64,000 nt of DNA from Marinobacter denitrificans (GTDB lineage: Bacteria; Pseudomonadota; Gammaproteobacteria; Pseudomonadales; Oleiphilaceae). Positions 28,397 through 37,653 of this stretch are shown in pieces. Numbering within the stretch: position 1 is the first letter of the stretch; each line of letters starts with the position of its first letter. The position numbers and the translations under genes were made by a program. The stretch spans positions 98,526 through 162,525 of the forward strand of contig NZ_VMHN01000010.1 of assembly GCF_008795955.1 (NCBI RefSeq). The letters are read 5' to 3'. The notes below the pieces were generated by a model. That model saw only the letters and a program-made list of their open reading frames with translations. It did not search any database and was not told where the DNA came from.

Positions 28397-28406
28397 GACT
28401 TTAGTC
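28397..28406. promoter_or_regulatory. GACTTTAGTC near-palindrome in the divergent region 28261-28526
   Basis: The 266-base divergent region between the adaptor and the diguanylate cyclase holds the near-palindrome GACT-TT-AGTC. Its CTTTAGTC core also occurs upstream of the HD-GYP gene and, reversed, upstream of the SixA-CHAD gene. I see no other clear signal in this stretch. Confidence 0.3.
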
Positions 28407-28526
28407 GCAAACCCCATCACTTTTTGTTGAAAATCTGATCTAATTCACATTCCTTGCTTGTGCTCACTTTATCTACACATTCCAGAATCCGGAATCAGCC
28501 CGCTCCAGCCGCCACAGACCTAGCGC

Positions 28527-29585
28527 ATGGATAGCTATAAAGACCCCCTGAAAGAACTGGCCCGCCCCTACCGTAAGGCGGTGTTGAAGGCACTGCTGGT
28601 GCTGTGCGTCATTGGCGCCATACTGTTCTCGTCCATGAATCTGCTCAAAGGCAGTTACCCGCTTGCCTTCGTAGAGATCGCAATGGGCATTTATTCCCTC
28701 ATCGTTTACCGGGCCATCCGTCACACCCGGCACCTGGAACGCTGGATCATCGCCTATCTGATCCCTTTCTTCACCGCCATGATGTTCGCCATGGCAACCC
28801 CACGGGCGACCTCCTCTGCCCATGCGTGGGTGTTACTGATACCCATTATTTCTCACCTTCTAATGGGCCGACGACTTGGGCTGGCCGTTTCTCTCTTCTA
28901 CATGAGTGTGGCAGCCGTGATCTTTCTGTTCAGACACCTGGACCGGCCGGAAATGATGCAGGCGCTGCCGATCACCAACATTGCCGTGATCTCCCTTTGC
29001 ATTCTGGTGTTTTCCCACGTTTACGAAGTGACCCGTGAAACCTCCGAGCGCCAGCTCATGAAACTCGCCCAGACCGATCCGCTGACCAGTCTTGCCAACC
29101 GTGCACGGCTCAGTGATGTGTTTGAGCATGAAAAACACCGGGCGCGTCGATACGGCTCGCCGGTCTCTATCCTGGTTCTCGACCTGGATCACTTCAAGAA
29201 TGTGAACGACGACCACGGCCATGAAACCGGCGATCTGGCGCTGCAACACGTTGCCCGAATTTTCCGGGAATGCCTGCGTGTCACCGACCTGGCCGCCCGC
29301 CTGGGCGGCGAGGAATTCGGCGTTCTGCTCAGCAACACCAACAGCCGGCAGGCGCTGGAAGTTGCCGAAAAAATCCGCATGGCTGTCGCGTCCACCCCCC
29401 TGCACATCAATAGCAACGTCATTCGCCTGACAATCAGCGGCGGCGTAGCCGAACTTGGAACCGATGGTGACACCCTGCGTGAGCTGGTGCGCGAGGCGGA
29501 TATCCGTCTCTATAAGGCCAAGGAGGCCGGTCGCAACCGGATTGTGCCGGTTAATTCCCTTTCAGAAGCACCAGCCCGGACCTGA
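28527..29585 (+). CDS. Membrane-bound diguanylate cyclase (GGDEF)
   Basis: 352 residues. About six hydrophobic helices in the first 175 residues resemble a compact membrane sensor (MASE-like). The GGDEF domain follows (TDPLTSLANRARL, VLDLDHFKNVNDDHGH). The active motif is GGEEF. An RVTD inhibitory site lies five residues before it, so the enzyme should make c-di-GMP from GTP with product inhibition. It ends directly against the convergent RND gene. Confidence 0.92.
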   Translation: MDSYKDPLKELARPYRKAVLKALLVLCVIGAILFSSMNLLKGSYPLAFVEIAMGIYSLIVYRAIRHTRHLERWIIAYLIPFFTAMMFAMATPRATSSAHAWVLLIPIISHLLMGRRLGLAVSLFYMSVAAVIFLFRHLDRPEMMQALPITNIAVISLCILVFSHVYEVTRETSERQLMKLAQTDPLTSLANRARLSDVFEHEKHRARRYGSPVSILVLDLDHFKNVNDDHGHETGDLALQHVARIFRECLRVTDLAARLGGEEFGVLLSNTNSRQALEVAEKIRMAVASTPLHINSNVIRLTISGGVAELGTDGDTLRELVREADIRLYKAKEAGRNRIVPVNSLSEAPART

Positions 29586-32500
29586 TCAGACCCAACGGCA
29601 ACGCGCCAGGGTGTAATAAAGCAATGGCACCACCACCACGGTAAGCAAGGTGGACATGGCCAGGCCAAAGACCAGGGATATCGCCAGCCCGTTGAAAATC
29701 GGATCGTTCAGAATGAAGTAAGCACCCACCATCGCCGAGATGGCCGTCAGGGCGATGGGTTTGATACGTACCGCGCCGGCCAGCACGACCGCTTCATCCA
29801 CTTTCACGCCCTCCTCGATCAGTTGCCGGATAAATACCACCAGCAGAATCGAATTGCGCACGATAATGCCGGCCAGGGCGATCATTCCGATCATACTGGT
29901 GGCGGTGAATTCCCGCCCCAGCAGGGCATGGCCAGGCATGATGCCGATCAGCGTCAAGGGGATGGGCGCCATAATCACCAGGGGCAGAATGTACGACCGG
30001 AACTGGGCCACCAACAGCACGAAAATCATGAATACGCCCACGCTATAGGCCGCGCCCATGTCCCGGAAGGTTTCGTAGGTAATCTGCCATTCGCCGTCCC
30101 ACTTCAGGGTGCCTTTTTCCGGTAATGGCGGCTGGTCAATAAAATACTGCTCCGGCGCTCCCTCCTGCTGGTTCAGACGCTCTACCATGGCAAACATGCC
30201 ATAGAGCGGCGAATCAATCTCACCGGCCATATCGGCGGTAACGTAGGTCACCGGCAGCAGGTCCTTATGATAGATGGCACCCATCCAGTCCGCTTCCCGC
30301 ACCTGGGCGATGCTTGCCAGCGAAACCAGGTTTCCATCGCGGCTACGAACCTTGAGAGACAGCAGCACCGATGGCTGGGCCTTGTCGCCTTCGCCCAGGA
30401 TTACCCGGATCGGAACCGGGTATTTGGCGTGATCATCGTGCAGGAAGCTGACACTGGTGCCGCCAAGGGCCGTCTGCAGAGCACCGACGACCTGAGCCTG
30501 GGACACACCAAGCCGCGCCGCCCTGTCCCTGTCCACCACCACTTCCCATTGCCTGGTAGGCGCTTCGAGCGTGGTGTCGATATCCACCAGTCCATTCACG
30601 GTGCTCATACCCTCGGCTACAGTGCGTGCAAGCTCTGCCCGACGTGATTCATCCACCGCGTAGATCTCTGCCACCACCGGAGACAACACCGGTGGCCCCG
30701 GGGGCACCTCGACAATTTCGACACTGGCACCGTACCGGTCACCAATCTCCGTCAGTGGCGCCCGCAGGGACTGGGCGATGTCGTGGGACGGCCGAACCCG
30801 GTTTTCCTCCTGCGTGAGGTTAATCTGGACATCACCGTGGTACGGATCCCCGCGCAGGTAGTACTGGCGCACCAGGCCGTTGAAGTTGATTGGAGAGGCG
30901 GTGCCGGCGTAGGTCTGCCAGTTGGCCACTTCGTCCACCGTTTCCAGGTAGGCGCCCATTTCCATCAACACCCGCTGGGTCTGCTCCATGGGGGTACGTT
31001 CGGGCATATCCACCACAACCTGCAGCTCGGACTTGTTGTCGAACGGCAGCATTTTCAGAATCACAGCCTGGAACACCGGCAAAGAGCTGGCCGCAAGCGT
31101 CAGACCAACCACAGCCAGTGCGAGCAGACGCCGGCGCCACGGATGATCACCGAGGAACGGCCCCAGAACATTGCGGAAAATTCGCAGGGAGAGGGGGCTT
31201 ACCCCGTCGGCTGAATTAGAAGCCTCATCGGCTTCCGCAGCCAGTTCACCCTTTTTATGGCGGAGCAGGCGAAAGGCCAGCCAGGGCGCTACCACAAAGG
31301 CGACGATCTGGGAGAGCACCATACCGGCAGAAGCGTTAATCGGAATCGGGCTCATGTAGGGGCCCATCAGACCGCTGACAAACGCCATGGGGATCAGCGC
31401 CGCCATAATGGTGAGGCTGGCCATAATGGTGGGCGTGCCCACCTCATCCACGGCCACCGGGATGATGTCCTTTACCGCGCGCCGGGAGTTCTGGATCCGC
31501 CGATTGATGTTCTCGGTGATCACGATGCCGTCGTCCACCAGAATCCCGATGGAGAAAATCAGCGCAAACAGCGAGACTCGATTGAGCGTAAAACCCCATG
31601 CCCAGGAAAAGACCAGGGTCAGCAGCAGAGTAATCAGAACCGCGATACCCACAATCAGGGCCTGTCGCCAGCCCATGGCAACGAGCACCAGCAGCACCAC
31701 ACACAGGGTGGCAGAGATCAGGTCGGTAATCAGTTTACGGGCTTTCTGGGAGGCGGTGACGCCGTAGTCACGAGTGACCAGCACCTCCACTGACTCAGGA
31801 AGCGCCCGGTTGCGCAGCTGCTCCAGACGCTCTTCAATGGCTGTGGTGATGTTGATGGCATTTTCGCCCGGCTTCTTGGCGATGGCCAGGGTGACGGCCG
31901 GGTAAACCTCGCCGGGCTGGCCAGCCATGCTGCTCTCATGCGCCGGTCCGAATCCGGTCATCACACTCTGATCAGCCACGGTGCCGCCCCGGCTGACGTC
32001 CGCCACGTCTTCCAGGTACACGGCAGAACCATTGTGCATGCCCACCACCAGGCGCCGGACATCCTCTACTGTTTCGAGAAGCGTTCCTGCCTGCACCGGA
32101 ATCGATACGGTATCGCGGGTAATCCGGGCCTCCTGGCTGCTGGCATTGGCCGCTGCCAGGGCGTTACGAATGTCGTCGATGGTCAGGTTAAAGCCCGCCA
32201 GCAACGCAGGGTCAAAACGGATATCGACACGATCCGGAATGCCGCCGGTGGTGTAGACATCCCTGGTTCCGGGAACCCGTTTCAGGGCGACTTCCAGCAT
32301 GTGCGCCAGGCGGGTCAGCTCCTCTCCCGTATGCCCGTTCACCGGGTCATAGAGCGTCAGGGTCATCACCGGCACGTCATCGATGCCTTTGGGTTTGATC
32401 ACCGGCTGGCTTGCGCCGAGGTTGGCCGGCAGCCAGTCCTGGTTCGAATACACCTGGTTATAGAGCCGGACCAGCGCCTCCTGGCGCGGAATGCCCACCT

Positions 32501-32816
32501 CGAACTGCACGGTGATCACCGCCTGGCCCTGACGGGACACGGAATAGACGTGTTCCACACCCTGGATCTCGCTCATCACCTGCTCGGCAGGCGTCGCTAT
32601 GGCGCTCTCCACCTCGCGGGTGCTGGCACCCGGGAATGCCACCATGATGTCGGCCATGGTGACATCAATCTGGGGCTCTTCCTCTTTCGGCGTGACCACC
32701 ACAGCCAGTACGCCCAGAATGATCGCCAGAATGGCGAGCAGAGGGGTGAGGTGATTATTCTGGAAAACCCGGGCAATGGCTCCGGACGGGCCAACCGGCG
32801 GCAGGTCCCGGCTCAC
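29586..32816 (-). CDS. RND efflux transporter permease (second system)
   Basis: 1076-residue RND pump with the expected twelve helices and two large periplasmic loops. The TM4 segment reads SIGILVDDGIVITENINRR with one Asp pair. The second half has IALAGIIVRNSILLVVF. It differs clearly in sequence from the first pump in this window, so it is not a recent duplicate. It overlaps its adaptor by four bases (ATGA). No outer-membrane channel gene is linked. Confidence 0.93.
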   Translation of the reverse strand: MSRDLPPVGPSGAIARVFQNNHLTPLLAILAIILGVLAVVVTPKEEEPQIDVTMADIMVAFPGASTREVESAIATPAEQVMSEIQGVEHVYSVSRQGQAVITVQFEVGIPRQEALVRLYNQVYSNQDWLPANLGASQPVIKPKGIDDVPVMTLTLYDPVNGHTGEELTRLAHMLEVALKRVPGTRDVYTTGGIPDRVDIRFDPALLAGFNLTIDDIRNALAAANASSQEARITRDTVSIPVQAGTLLETVEDVRRLVVGMHNGSAVYLEDVADVSRGGTVADQSVMTGFGPAHESSMAGQPGEVYPAVTLAIAKKPGENAINITTAIEERLEQLRNRALPESVEVLVTRDYGVTASQKARKLITDLISATLCVVLLVLVAMGWRQALIVGIAVLITLLLTLVFSWAWGFTLNRVSLFALIFSIGILVDDGIVITENINRRIQNSRRAVKDIIPVAVDEVGTPTIMASLTIMAALIPMAFVSGLMGPYMSPIPINASAGMVLSQIVAFVVAPWLAFRLLRHKKGELAAEADEASNSADGVSPLSLRIFRNVLGPFLGDHPWRRRLLALAVVGLTLAASSLPVFQAVILKMLPFDNKSELQVVVDMPERTPMEQTQRVLMEMGAYLETVDEVANWQTYAGTASPINFNGLVRQYYLRGDPYHGDVQINLTQEENRVRPSHDIAQSLRAPLTEIGDRYGASVEIVEVPPGPPVLSPVVAEIYAVDESRRAELARTVAEGMSTVNGLVDIDTTLEAPTRQWEVVVDRDRAARLGVSQAQVVGALQTALGGTSVSFLHDDHAKYPVPIRVILGEGDKAQPSVLLSLKVRSRDGNLVSLASIAQVREADWMGAIYHKDLLPVTYVTADMAGEIDSPLYGMFAMVERLNQQEGAPEQYFIDQPPLPEKGTLKWDGEWQITYETFRDMGAAYSVGVFMIFVLLVAQFRSYILPLVIMAPIPLTLIGIMPGHALLGREFTATSMIGMIALAGIIVRNSILLVVFIRQLIEEGVKVDEAVVLAGAVRIKPIALTAISAMVGAYFILNDPIFNGLAISLVFGLAMSTLLTVVVVPLLYYTLARCRWV

Positions 32817-33862
32817 GGGTTCGCGCCCTCACCGGAGCTGTTAACCGGATTCAATCGATCACTGCCAACCAGCGCCGACGGGTTGGTGACCACACGTTCG
32901 CCTTCGCCGAGGCCCGCCAGGATCTCGAGCCTGTCGTTATCCCGCACTCCGGTGCGTACCTGGCGAAGCCGGGGCCGATTCTCTTTATTCAGTACGAACA
33001 CCGCCCGCAACTCGCTGCGCTGAATCAGACTGCTGGCCGGCACCCAGAGAGCTTCGCGACTGGCAACAGGAACGCCGACTTTCACAAGCATGCCCGGAAA
33101 CAGGGAGCCGTTGGGTTCACTCAGACGCATCCGCAGGCGGAAGGTGTGGGTTTGCGGGTTTGCATAGGGGTAGAACGTCATCTCGCCGGTCTCGAGTACC
33201 CGCCCATCGGCCAGGGTTACCTCAGCCTGGCGCTCGGTGCGCGCCAGATCCGCGTACTTCTGTGGCAGGTCCACCACCACCCGAAGCTGCTCCAGGGATA
33301 GTCCGCTCAGCAGCGGCTGGCCGGGGTTTACCGACTCCCCCACCTCCACGTGACGTTCGGTGAGGATACCGCCGTAAGGGGCCATTACACGGGTATAGGA
33401 GAGCTGTTCCCGGGCCTCGGAAACCGCTGCACCGGCACGCTCAACCCTCGCTCGGGCGGCGGCGAGAGTATTACGGGCCTGGTCGAACTCCTGCCGGGAC
33501 ACCAGACCCCGCTCGTGAACCGCTTCAATGCGTTCGAACCGCTGTTTCGCATCCGACAGCGCCGCCTCGGCCTCTTCCAGACCGGCCTGGGCCTGGCGTA
33601 ACCGGGAGCGCTGTTCGCTATCTTCCAACTGGACAATCAGATCGCCAGCAGCAACCGAGTCATCGACATCGTAGGGAAGGCGCTGAACCGTCCCGCTGGT
33701 CTGGGCAGAGACGGTGCTCTGCTGAACAGCTTCAATAACACCATCCAGGTGGACCGTCTCATGAAACGACCGGCGCTCGACAGTTTCAAAGGCAGGTTGC
33801 GCGGCGGCCAGTGCAGGCACCAGAAACAACAACGTAACGAAAAGGCGACCCGGATAGCGCAT
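32813..33862 (-). CDS. RND periplasmic adaptor (second system)
   Basis: 349 residues with a cleavable signal peptide (LFVTLLFLVPALAAAQ). Lipoyl halves (SAQTSGTVQRLPYDVDDSVAAG and MAPYGGILTERHVEVGESVNPG) flank a coiled-coil hairpin at about 90-150. A beta-barrel and the C-terminal domain follow. First gene of the adaptor-pump pair. Confidence 0.91.
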   Translation of the reverse strand: MRYPGRLFVTLLFLVPALAAAQPAFETVERRSFHETVHLDGVIEAVQQSTVSAQTSGTVQRLPYDVDDSVAAGDLIVQLEDSEQRSRLRQAQAGLEEAEAALSDAKQRFERIEAVHERGLVSRQEFDQARNTLAAARARVERAGAAVSEAREQLSYTRVMAPYGGILTERHVEVGESVNPGQPLLSGLSLEQLRVVVDLPQKYADLARTERQAEVTLADGRVLETGEMTFYPYANPQTHTFRLRMRLSEPNGSLFPGMLVKVGVPVASREALWVPASSLIQRSELRAVFVLNKENRPRLRQVRTGVRDNDRLEILAGLGEGERVVTNPSALVGSDRLNPVNSSGEGANP

Positions 33863-33948
33863 GCCTACCTCTAAAAAAAGTTATAAGGTTATTCTCCCAA
33901 TCAATCAAAGTTTAACAGGCAGACAGGTGACTTACATTGAGCCCGGAC

Positions 33949-33987
33949 AAAAAAGCCCCGGGTGACGGAGTTGGTTCCACCCGGGGC
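33949..33987 (-). terminator. Rho-independent terminator after the copper-receptor gene
   Basis: On the minus strand GCCCCGGGTG and CACCCGGGGC form a perfect ten-base stem followed by TTTTTT. It lies about 50 bases beyond the stop of the TonB-dependent receptor gene and separates it from the second RND operon. Confidence 0.9.
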
Positions 33988-34036
33988 ACAGTGTCACCCG
34001 CCAGCTATGAGAAGCGGGTAACCGCCATAAACGGAT

Positions 34037-36052
34037 TTACCACCTGGCCGTCAGAGCGGCACGCAAGGTCCGGCCGGGCTCATTCACCCGCACGGCTTCC
34101 GGATTGAAGGGGTCTGTGTTGGCGCGGCTGACGTGGGGTGCCCAGGTGTTATCGAACAGGTTGTCCACTGCCCAGCTCAGGCTGAGGTAGTCCGCCACCG
34201 GGTGGCTACCGGACAGGTTCAGCACCCCATAGCCTGGTGAAGTACCGGCATCCTGGCCCGACTCCAGATCCACGCGGTCCTGCCGGCGGGCGAGCACCCA
34301 TTCCAGTTCAACCCCATGGCCCCTATGCTGCCAACCAAGGGTCTGGATGAACTGCACAGGTGGAATCTGAGGCAATGCCTTATCATCGTCCCGGTTCTCG
34401 CCCCGCACAGACGCCAGGCTGCTGTTGGTGCTCCAGGTGCCATTGCTCCATCCGAGCTGCCCCTCAACACCCATCAGCCGGGCATCGATATTGCGGTAGA
34501 CGCTGACCCCATCCGCGTTTCGGGTGCGAAGTACAAAATCATCGACCTGATCAATCCACACGGCGGGGCGCCAGTGCCACCCATTGCTCCGTCCGGGCAA
34601 TGCCAGCTCCAGCTTATGATGTACCTCGGCGTCCAGACCAGGATTACCCACCCAGCGCTTCGAGGGGTCCATGTTATTCCAGTTGGCGATGTAACGCTCG
34701 GTCACCCCCGGGCTCCGCACACTGTGGCTCGCGGTAACCACCATCGACTGTATGGGAGAGAGACGCCAGTTGCTGCTGACAAAGCCACTGACGTTATCAT
34801 CGTTAACATCGGTCTCGGTGGTGCCGTATACGCTCTGGTAGGCGTCGGCCGCTGACATGGCCATCATGCCACTACCGAACACCTTGTCAGCCGTCGCTGC
34901 GGACATTTCCACGCGGTCATAGCGTACGCCCCCGCCCAGCTGCAACGTTGGCGTTACCCGATAGAAGCGTTCGGCGAAGAGTCCGAAACGGTCCCGGTCC
35001 ACGTCGGGCCAGAGTACCGAGGTGAGCACATCGAGATTCGCTCCGCCAAACCGTTCGGCGTGCCAGTTATTGGTTTCAACATCCGCGCCAATGGCCCAGT
35101 CCGTTCTGGTGTCCGGGCTCTGGTCCAGGGTCAACCGAAGGCCCCGGGTGTCAGCCTCGGAAGCCGTAAGCATTTTCATTGAGGCATCTCGAAGACTGAA
35201 GTTATCCATGAGGTGGTCGACATTGGCCTGCCAGGCCAGCAGGTTCCAGTCGCCATCCGCCACCGGTGACCCGAGTTCCAGGCGCAGGATATCGGTATCG
35301 GTTTCCGGCGCGTCCATGCCTGAGCCCGCGTATTTCACATCCCGTTCTTCCTGACGGCTCACCAGCCCTTTGATATAGAAACCGTTGTCTGCCTTCCAGG
35401 CCGCATCCAGGCGAGCTTCCGAGTTCTTGTAGGCGCTGCGGACCTCATCGCCGTCGCCGTCCTCGTAATCCTCGGCCTCATCGTACCCGCCCGCGAGCCT
35501 GAGCCAGGCGCTATCGTTGCCAACAGCCGCGCTCCCGTTAATCAGCCTGCCATCGCCATTGTCAGCACCGGCAACCGTCACGTGGCCCGTCGTATTGGAG
35601 CCGTTGAAGGCCGGGGCCGCAGTGGTTGCGACCACCTGCCCGCCTGTTATCGGGCCCCAGCGCAGGGTCTGGTTACTGGTGCGCACCTCCAGCACCGGCG
35701 CCAGTGCCACACTCAGGCGACTGGTTGGCGGGTCCATACGGTTGGGGCAGGCTCCCTCCACCCGGATACCATCCAGCAGCACGTCCACACGTTCCTGGCT
35801 CTGGCCCCGAACCACCGGCTCCAGGCCGCGTCCACCCATACGGGAAAGCGACACCGCGGGGTTAGCAGACAAGCGCTCGACGGGCTCGGTCGTTACCGCC
35901 GCCTTGTTCAGCCGGGCAATCTCCGCTGAACGACCCTCGGTCACCCGGATCAACAGTTGGTCCGCTGGTTCGGTTTCTGCCTGAACGAACGGGATAAAGG
36001 CACAACCGGCCAGGCTCAGGCCGATACAACGAGCCAGATATCTGATTACCAT
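34037..36052 (-). CDS. TonB-dependent copper receptor, OprC/NosA-like
   Basis: 671-residue outer-membrane receptor. The signal peptide (IGLSLAGCAFIPFVQA) is followed by a plug with RMGGRGLEPVVRGQSQERV and the diagnostic GACPNRMDPPTS of OprC/NosA copper receptors. A beta-barrel with a C-terminal aromatic-type end (LRAALTARW) completes it. The family imports copper or supplies it for nitrous oxide reductase. The start at 36052 gives a proper signal peptide; the frame is open further upstream to 36154 without one. No nos genes are present here. Confidence 0.9.
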   Translation of the reverse strand: MVIRYLARCIGLSLAGCAFIPFVQAETEPADQLLIRVTEGRSAEIARLNKAAVTTEPVERLSANPAVSLSRMGGRGLEPVVRGQSQERVDVLLDGIRVEGACPNRMDPPTSRLSVALAPVLEVRTSNQTLRWGPITGGQVVATTAAPAFNGSNTTGHVTVAGADNGDGRLINGSAAVGNDSAWLRLAGGYDEAEDYEDGDGDEVRSAYKNSEARLDAAWKADNGFYIKGLVSRQEERDVKYAGSGMDAPETDTDILRLELGSPVADGDWNLLAWQANVDHLMDNFSLRDASMKMLTASEADTRGLRLTLDQSPDTRTDWAIGADVETNNWHAERFGGANLDVLTSVLWPDVDRDRFGLFAERFYRVTPTLQLGGGVRYDRVEMSAATADKVFGSGMMAMSAADAYQSVYGTTETDVNDDNVSGFVSSNWRLSPIQSMVVTASHSVRSPGVTERYIANWNNMDPSKRWVGNPGLDAEVHHKLELALPGRSNGWHWRPAVWIDQVDDFVLRTRNADGVSVYRNIDARLMGVEGQLGWSNGTWSTNSSLASVRGENRDDDKALPQIPPVQFIQTLGWQHRGHGVELEWVLARRQDRVDLESGQDAGTSPGYGVLNLSGSHPVADYLSLSWAVDNLFDNTWAPHVSRANTDPFNPEAVRVNEPGRTLRAALTARW

Positions 36053-36296
36053 TTCGAGGGGGTCCTTATGGCTGCATGAGTCACTGCATAGTCGGTTCGA
36101 CAGGTACAATTGTATGGCGCCGCCCCGACCGTGGCTTGAGACACAATGCCGCACCCCTTTAGGAGTATTTCCGGTACATCAAAATATTTAAGCCGCTTGC
36201 CAAAATACGCACCCCTGTGGTGGAATCATTACCCTTTTCCTTGTGCAGCCGCCGTTCTACGGCGCTCAATACGCGTATTCCGAGGGCTTAACCCAT

Positions 36297-37646
36297 ATGA
36301 CTGCAAAACTTGATGAAAAGCTGGAACCCATCTTCCAGGACGTACTGCATCGCAACCCGGGTGAAAGTGAATTTCACCAGGCTGTCCATGAAGTTCTGGA
36401 GACGCTTGGCCCTGTGCTGGTGAAGTACCCCGAATTTGCCGACAAGAAAATCATCCAGCGCATCTGTGAGCCCGAGCGCCAGATCATTTTCCGGGTACCC
36501 TGGCAGGACGACAGCGGCGAGATCCACATCAACCGTGCCTTCCGTGTCGAGTTCAACAGCGCCCTGGGGCCTTATAAGGGCGGCATGCGCTTTCACCCGT
36601 CGGTTTACCTGGGCATCATCAAGTTCCTGGGTTTCGAACAGATCTTCAAGAACGCTCTCACCGGCCTGCCTATCGGCGGCGGCAAAGGCGGCAGCGACTT
36701 CGATCCCAAGGGCCGGTCAGATGACGAAATCATGCGTTTCTGCCAGAGCCTGATGACGGAACTCTATCGCCACCTGGGCGAATACACCGATGTTCCTGCC
36801 GGCGACATTGGCGTAGGGGGCCGTGAGATCGGCTACCTGTTCGGTCAATACAAGCGCATCACCAATCGTTACGAGTCGGGCGTGCTGACAGGCAAAGGAC
36901 TGGAATGGGGTGGTAGCTGCGCACGCACCGAAGCCACCGGGTACGGCACGGTTTTCTTCACCCACGAAATGCTCAAGGCCCGGGGCGATTCTCTTGACGG
37001 CAAAACCGTGGTTGTTTCCGGCTCCGGTAACGTCGCCATCTACGCCATCGAAAAGGCTCACGAACTGGGTGCCAAGGTGATCGCCTGCTCTGACTCCGGC
37101 GGCATGATCGTGCACGAGAAAGGCATCGACCTGCAGACTCTCCGGCGCATCAAGGAAGTGGAACGTCGGCGCATCAGCACCTACACCGAGTTCCACAAGG
37201 ATGCGAACTATGTAAAGGGCGGTAATATCTGGACTGTTCCCTGCGACGTGGCCCTTCCCTGCGCCACCCAGAACGAACTCAATGGCAAAGACGCCAAGAC
37301 TCTCGTTGAAAACGGTTGTATTGCCGTCGCCGAAGGCGCCAACATGCCCACCACGCCAGAAGGCATTGATATTTTTCAGAATGCGAAACTGGCCTATGGC
37401 CCCGGCAAGGCTGCCAACGCTGGTGGTGTGGCCACCTCAGCGCTGGAAATGCAACAGAATGCCAGCCGGGACCGTTGGACCTTTGATCATACCCAGAGGC
37501 GGCTTGAGGAAATCATGATTGATATCCACAAGAACTGTTATGAAACCGCCGCTGAGTTCGGCTCCGAAGGCAACTACGTACTGGGCGCCAACGTGGCCGG
37601 GTTCCTCAGGGTTGCCAGAGCAATGAACGCAATGGGCGTTATCTGA
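36297..37646 (+). CDS. gdhA: NADP-specific glutamate dehydrogenase
   Basis: 449 residues, the size of hexameric bacterial GdhA. It aminates 2-oxoglutarate to glutamate with NADPH. Motifs: substrate-binding GPYKGGMRFHPSV, catalytic LPIGGGKGGSDFDPKGRSD, PAGDIGVGGREIGY and the nucleotide site SGSGNVAIYA. The start at 36297 is preceded by GAGGG; an upstream in-frame ATG at 36243 is less likely. It is seven bases from the next gene, so the two form an operon. The 244-base region before it (36053-36296) shows no further gene. Confidence 0.95.
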   Translation: MTAKLDEKLEPIFQDVLHRNPGESEFHQAVHEVLETLGPVLVKYPEFADKKIIQRICEPERQIIFRVPWQDDSGEIHINRAFRVEFNSALGPYKGGMRFHPSVYLGIIKFLGFEQIFKNALTGLPIGGGKGGSDFDPKGRSDDEIMRFCQSLMTELYRHLGEYTDVPAGDIGVGGREIGYLFGQYKRITNRYESGVLTGKGLEWGGSCARTEATGYGTVFFTHEMLKARGDSLDGKTVVVSGSGNVAIYAIEKAHELGAKVIACSDSGGMIVHEKGIDLQTLRRIKEVERRRISTYTEFHKDANYVKGGNIWTVPCDVALPCATQNELNGKDAKTLVENGCIAVAEGANMPTTPEGIDIFQNAKLAYGPGKAANAGGVATSALEMQQNASRDRWTFDHTQRRLEEIMIDIHKNCYETAAEFGSEGNYVLGANVAGFLRVARAMNAMGVI

Positions 37647-37653
37647 TCCGGCC

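Noticed and set aside
31938..33023. 361-codon plus-strand open frame across the second RND pump and adaptor
   Set aside because: Spans two real genes on the other strand and has no domain.
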